A stretch of 8,918 bases of DNA from Betaproteobacteria bacterium (GTDB taxonomy: Bacteria > Pseudomonadota > Gammaproteobacteria > Burkholderiales > Burkholderiaceae_C), in assembly GCA_009927195.1 (NCBI GenBank), contig RFNL01000383.1, positions 1-8,918 of the forward strand, given 5' to 3'. Made by a program: the position numbers and the translations under genes. Numbering within the stretch: the stretch's first letter is position 1; each line of letters starts with the position of its first letter. The notes under the pieces were generated by a model. That model was not told the origin of the DNA. It did not search any database and saw nothing but the letters and a program-made list of their open reading frames with translations. Positions 6,951 through 8,918 of this stretch are shown piece after piece.

Positions 6951-8431
6951 AACGTCGCGCAGTTTTGCAAGTGGGCAGCTTGGTCCTGAGCCTGGGGCTG
7001 CACGAATTGGCCAAAGGTGCCAGCATCATGGCCGTGCGTGTTTGGCCGGCCAAAGACTACACACGGGTGACCATCGAATCGGACAATGCCTTGTCCACCC
7101 AAACACAGTTCGTCGCCAACCCACCGCGATTGGCCGTCGACATAGAGGGCATTGAACTCAACCCCGCCTTGCGCGAGTTGGTGGGCAAGGTCAGATCGGA
7201 CGACCCTTACATCACCGGGGTGCGGGTGGGTCAATTCACACCCACCACCGTGCGCTTGGTGCTCGATTTGCGCACCATGGTCCAGCCCCAGGTGTTTCAA
7301 TTGGCCCCCGTCAAATCGGGGCAGTCGCAATACCAGCACCGCCTGGTCCTGGACTTATACCCCACCCAAGCAACGGACCCGCTGGAGGCCTTGATCGCCG
7401 AGCGCATGCCCAAGGCCACCAGCCCAGCCTTGGATCAACCCTCGCCACCGCCGGCCACAAACGCCAGCGATCCTTTGGGGGACTGGATGGCCCAGCAAGC
7501 CAACCCAAAGGGCGGGCAAATCCTGCCCCAAGCGGCAACGGGCAAGCCCGAAGGGCGGCCCACCGAGCCGCCCTCGCCGACGGCGACAACTCCTTCGATG
7601 ACGGCGCGCAACCTACCCAACAACCCGCCTGCCCTGGCAGGACCCGCCCATCCGCCAGACGCAAATACCGCACCGAGCACAGAAACCGCAAGCGCTTTGC
7701 GCTGGGTAGTGGTGGCGCTGGACCCTGGTCACGGCGGCGAGGACCCGGGCGCTTTGGGCCAACGCGGCACCCGCGAAAAAGACGTGGTGCTGCAAATTGC
7801 ATTGCGCCTGCGCGAGCGCATCAATCGCGCCAGCGTGCGCACCCGGCAAGGCATTTTGCCGATGCGGGCCATGCTCACCCGCGATGCCGATTTTTTCATC
7901 CCCTTGCACCAACGGGTTCAAAAAGCCCGCCGGGTCCAAGCCGATTTGTTCATCAGCATCCACGCCGATGCCTTTTTCACGCCACAGGCGCGTGGGGCCA
8001 GCGTGTTTGCCCTCAGCCAGGGGGCAGCTTCGAGTGCGGCCGCCAAATGGATGGCCGGCCAGGAAAATCGCGCCGATGCCATCGGAGGCCTGAACATCAA
8101 AACCCAGGACGCACATGTTCAGCATGCTTTGTTTGACATGAGCACCACGGCACAAATCAACGACAGTTTGAAGTTGGGCCAAGAAATGTTGGGGCAGATG
8201 CGCCAGTTGATCAAACTGCACAAACCCTCGGTGGAGCAAGCGGGTTTTGCGGTGCTCAAGGCCCCCGATATACCCAGCGTATTGGTAGAAACGGGCTTCA
8301 TCAGCAACCCTGAAGAGGAGCAGCGCCTGGCCAGCGAAACCTATCAAGAGCAGTTGGCTGAAGCCTTGATGCGCAGCATCGAACGCTACTTTCAGCGCAA
8401 CCCACCTTTGGCCCGCACCCGCTTGGTCTGA
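6947..8431 (+). CDS. amiC: N-acetylmuramoyl-L-alanine amidase AmiC-type (Tat signal, AMIN and Amidase_3 domains)
   Basis: AmiC-type amidases cut the bond between N-acetylmuramic acid and the peptide stem to split septal peptidoglycan during daughter-cell separation. The 494-residue protein starts with KRRAVLQVGSLVLSLGL (2-18), a twin-arginine-type signal ending near residue 25, so it is probably exported folded to the periplasm. An AMIN domain, which targets the septum in relatives, covers about 28-140. A Pro/Ala/Thr-rich linker (about 152-250) leads to the zinc amidase domain (about 252-483), with DPGHGGEDPG (His262), Glu277 in REKDVV, His339 in SIHAD and Glu448 in VLVETGFISN, a complete metal and catalytic set. 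The long segment between His339 and Glu448 leaves room for the regulatory helix that EnvC/NlpD-type activators displace in relatives. The start ATG overlaps the tsaE stop; AAAGGA at 6927-6932 is somewhat far as a ribosome site. Confidence 0.93.
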   Translation: MKRRAVLQVGSLVLSLGLHELAKGASIMAVRVWPAKDYTRVTIESDNALSTQTQFVANPPRLAVDIEGIELNPALRELVGKVRSDDPYITGVRVGQFTPTTVRLVLDLRTMVQPQVFQLAPVKSGQSQYQHRLVLDLYPTQATDPLEALIAERMPKATSPALDQPSPPPATNASDPLGDWMAQQANPKGGQILPQAATGKPEGRPTEPPSPTATTPSMTARNLPNNPPALAGPAHPPDANTAPSTETASALRWVVVALDPGHGGEDPGALGQRGTREKDVVLQIALRLRERINRASVRTRQGILPMRAMLTRDADFFIPLHQRVQKARRVQADLFISIHADAFFTPQARGASVFALSQGAASSAAAKWMAGQENRADAIGGLNIKTQDAHVQHALFDMSTTAQINDSLKLGQEMLGQMRQLIKLHKPSVEQAGFAVLKAPDIPSVLVETGFISNPEEEQRLASETYQEQLAEALMRSIERYFQRNPPLARTRLV

Positions 8432-8496
8432 ACCAAAGACAACCCTTGTCCCCCACAATCCCCCCTTTTCTCCCCACTGAACAAAAAGGACTCCTC
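8432..8496 (+). promoter_or_regulatory. Spacer with ribosome binding site before the quinone-oxidoreductase gene
   Basis: This 65-bp, C-rich spacer contains AAAGGA at 8485-8490, six bases before ATG 8497. Two tiny stems lie at its left edge: TTGGT/ACCAA at 8423-8436 and GACAA/TTGTC at 8438-8450. No T-run follows directly, so I do not call a terminator. CACAAT at 8454-8459 could be a -10, but no -35 is evident. Confidence 0.4.
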
Positions 8497-8918
8497 ATGA
8501 AAGCAGCCTGGTACACCCGCAACGGCGATGCCAAAGATGTATTGGTCGTCGGTGACATGCCCACCCCCGAGGCCGGCCCCGGCGAAGTGCGGGTGCAACT
8601 CAAAACCTCCGGCGTCAACCCATCGGATGTGAAAAACCGAAAAGGTCGACCCCTGGTGGGCGAGCGCTACATTCCCCACAGCGATGGCGCTGGTGTGATT
8701 GACCAAGTGGGCGCTGGTGTGGATGCCAGCCGCCTTGGTCAACGGGTGTGGACCTGGAATGCCCAGTACAAGAGGCCTTTTGGCACCGCGGCTCAGTACA
8801 TTGTGCTGCCCCAGGCCCAGGCCCACCCCTTGCCGGAAGGCACCGACTTTGCCGCCGGGGCCTGCATGGGCATACCGGGGCTGACTGCTTTGCAAGCCGT
8901 TCACCTGGCGGGCGACTT
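8497..8918 (+). CDS. Zinc-independent NADPH:quinone oxidoreductase-type alcohol dehydrogenase family protein (5' part)
   Basis: The first 140 residues of a medium-chain dehydrogenase/reductase are present and the frame is open at the window edge, so the C-terminal half, including the NADPH-binding core, is missing. The GroES-like N-terminal fold is clear: MKAAWY (1-6), GPGEVRVQLKTSGVNPSDVK (27-46), IPHSDGAGVIDQVGAGV (59-75), GQRVWTW (81-87) and LPEGTDFAAGACMGIPGLTALQAV (112-135). Where zinc alcohol dehydrogenases carry a catalytic cysteine, this protein has SGVNPSD, which places it with quinone-oxidoreductase/crotonase-like enoyl reductases that need no zinc. It would move hydride from NADPH to a quinone or other electrophile in the cytosol; the true substrate cannot be told. 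AAAGGA six bases upstream supports the start. It lies in the same direction as amiC after a 65-bp gap and may have its own promoter. Confidence 0.88.
   Translation, partial: MKAAWYTRNGDAKDVLVVGDMPTPEAGPGEVRVQLKTSGVNPSDVKNRKGRPLVGERYIPHSDGAGVIDQVGAGVDASRLGQRVWTWNAQYKRPFGTAAQYIVLPQAQAHPLPEGTDFAAGACMGIPGLTALQAVHLAGD

Noticed and set aside
8423..8450. Two tandem mini-hairpins at the end of amiC, considered as an intrinsic terminator
   Set aside because: Each stem is 5 bp, one overlaps the stop codon, and the following bases are C-rich, not T-rich.
7613..8458. 281-residue minus-strand open frame opposite amiC
   Set aside because: The catalytic domain of AmiC is clear on the plus strand; the antisense frame looks like a by-product of GC bias.
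1..8918. CRISPR array, tRNA or rRNA gene, insertion sequence, phage or defence genes
   Set aside because: No repeated spacer units, no cloverleaf-like or rRNA sequence, no transposase or integrase motifs and no terminal repeats were seen on either strand.

Overview
The window reads as ordinary chromosome of a GC-rich (about 60 percent by eye) betaproteobacterium, most likely Burkholderiales and perhaps a Comamonadaceae-like freshwater lineage. That placement is inferred from codon use, from family-level resemblance of the proteins and from the queG / tsaE-amiC arrangement; it was not tested by a search. Nearly every base is coding, in seven genes: six complete and one cut by the right edge.

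Left part (1-2166): a 143-base leader with a clean 19-bp dyad precedes a TauE/SafE-type anion exporter (+). The exporter meets, tail to tail with a 7-bp gap, a PLP-dependent aminotransferase of the alanine/serine-glyoxylate family (-).

Middle part (2167-5331): a 90-bp divergent spacer separates the aminotransferase from a 1024-residue YdiJ-like FAD / Fe-S / CCG-domain 2-hydroxyacid dehydrogenase (+). The pair suggests linked metabolism of glyoxylate-derived amino acids and D-2-hydroxy acids, but the substrates cannot be read from the sequence.

Right part (5352-8918): queG (-, epoxyqueuosine reductase) is divergent from tsaE (+, t6A synthesis ATPase), with 24 bp between the chosen start codons. 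Both act on the tRNA anticodon loop. tsaE overlaps amiC by the four bases ATGA. AmiC is an N-acetylmuramoyl-L-alanine amidase with a twin-arginine signal, an AMIN domain, a long Pro/Ala/Thr-rich linker and a complete set of zinc/catalytic residues. The 5' end of a zinc-independent quinone-oxidoreductase-type dehydrogenase follows and runs off the window.

I found no tRNA or rRNA gene, CRISPR array, insertion sequence, phage gene or defence gene, and no convincing undescribed system. The points worth a second look are regulatory (the dyad before the exporter and the very tight queG/tsaE divergence) and metabolic (the aminotransferase / dehydrogenase pair).
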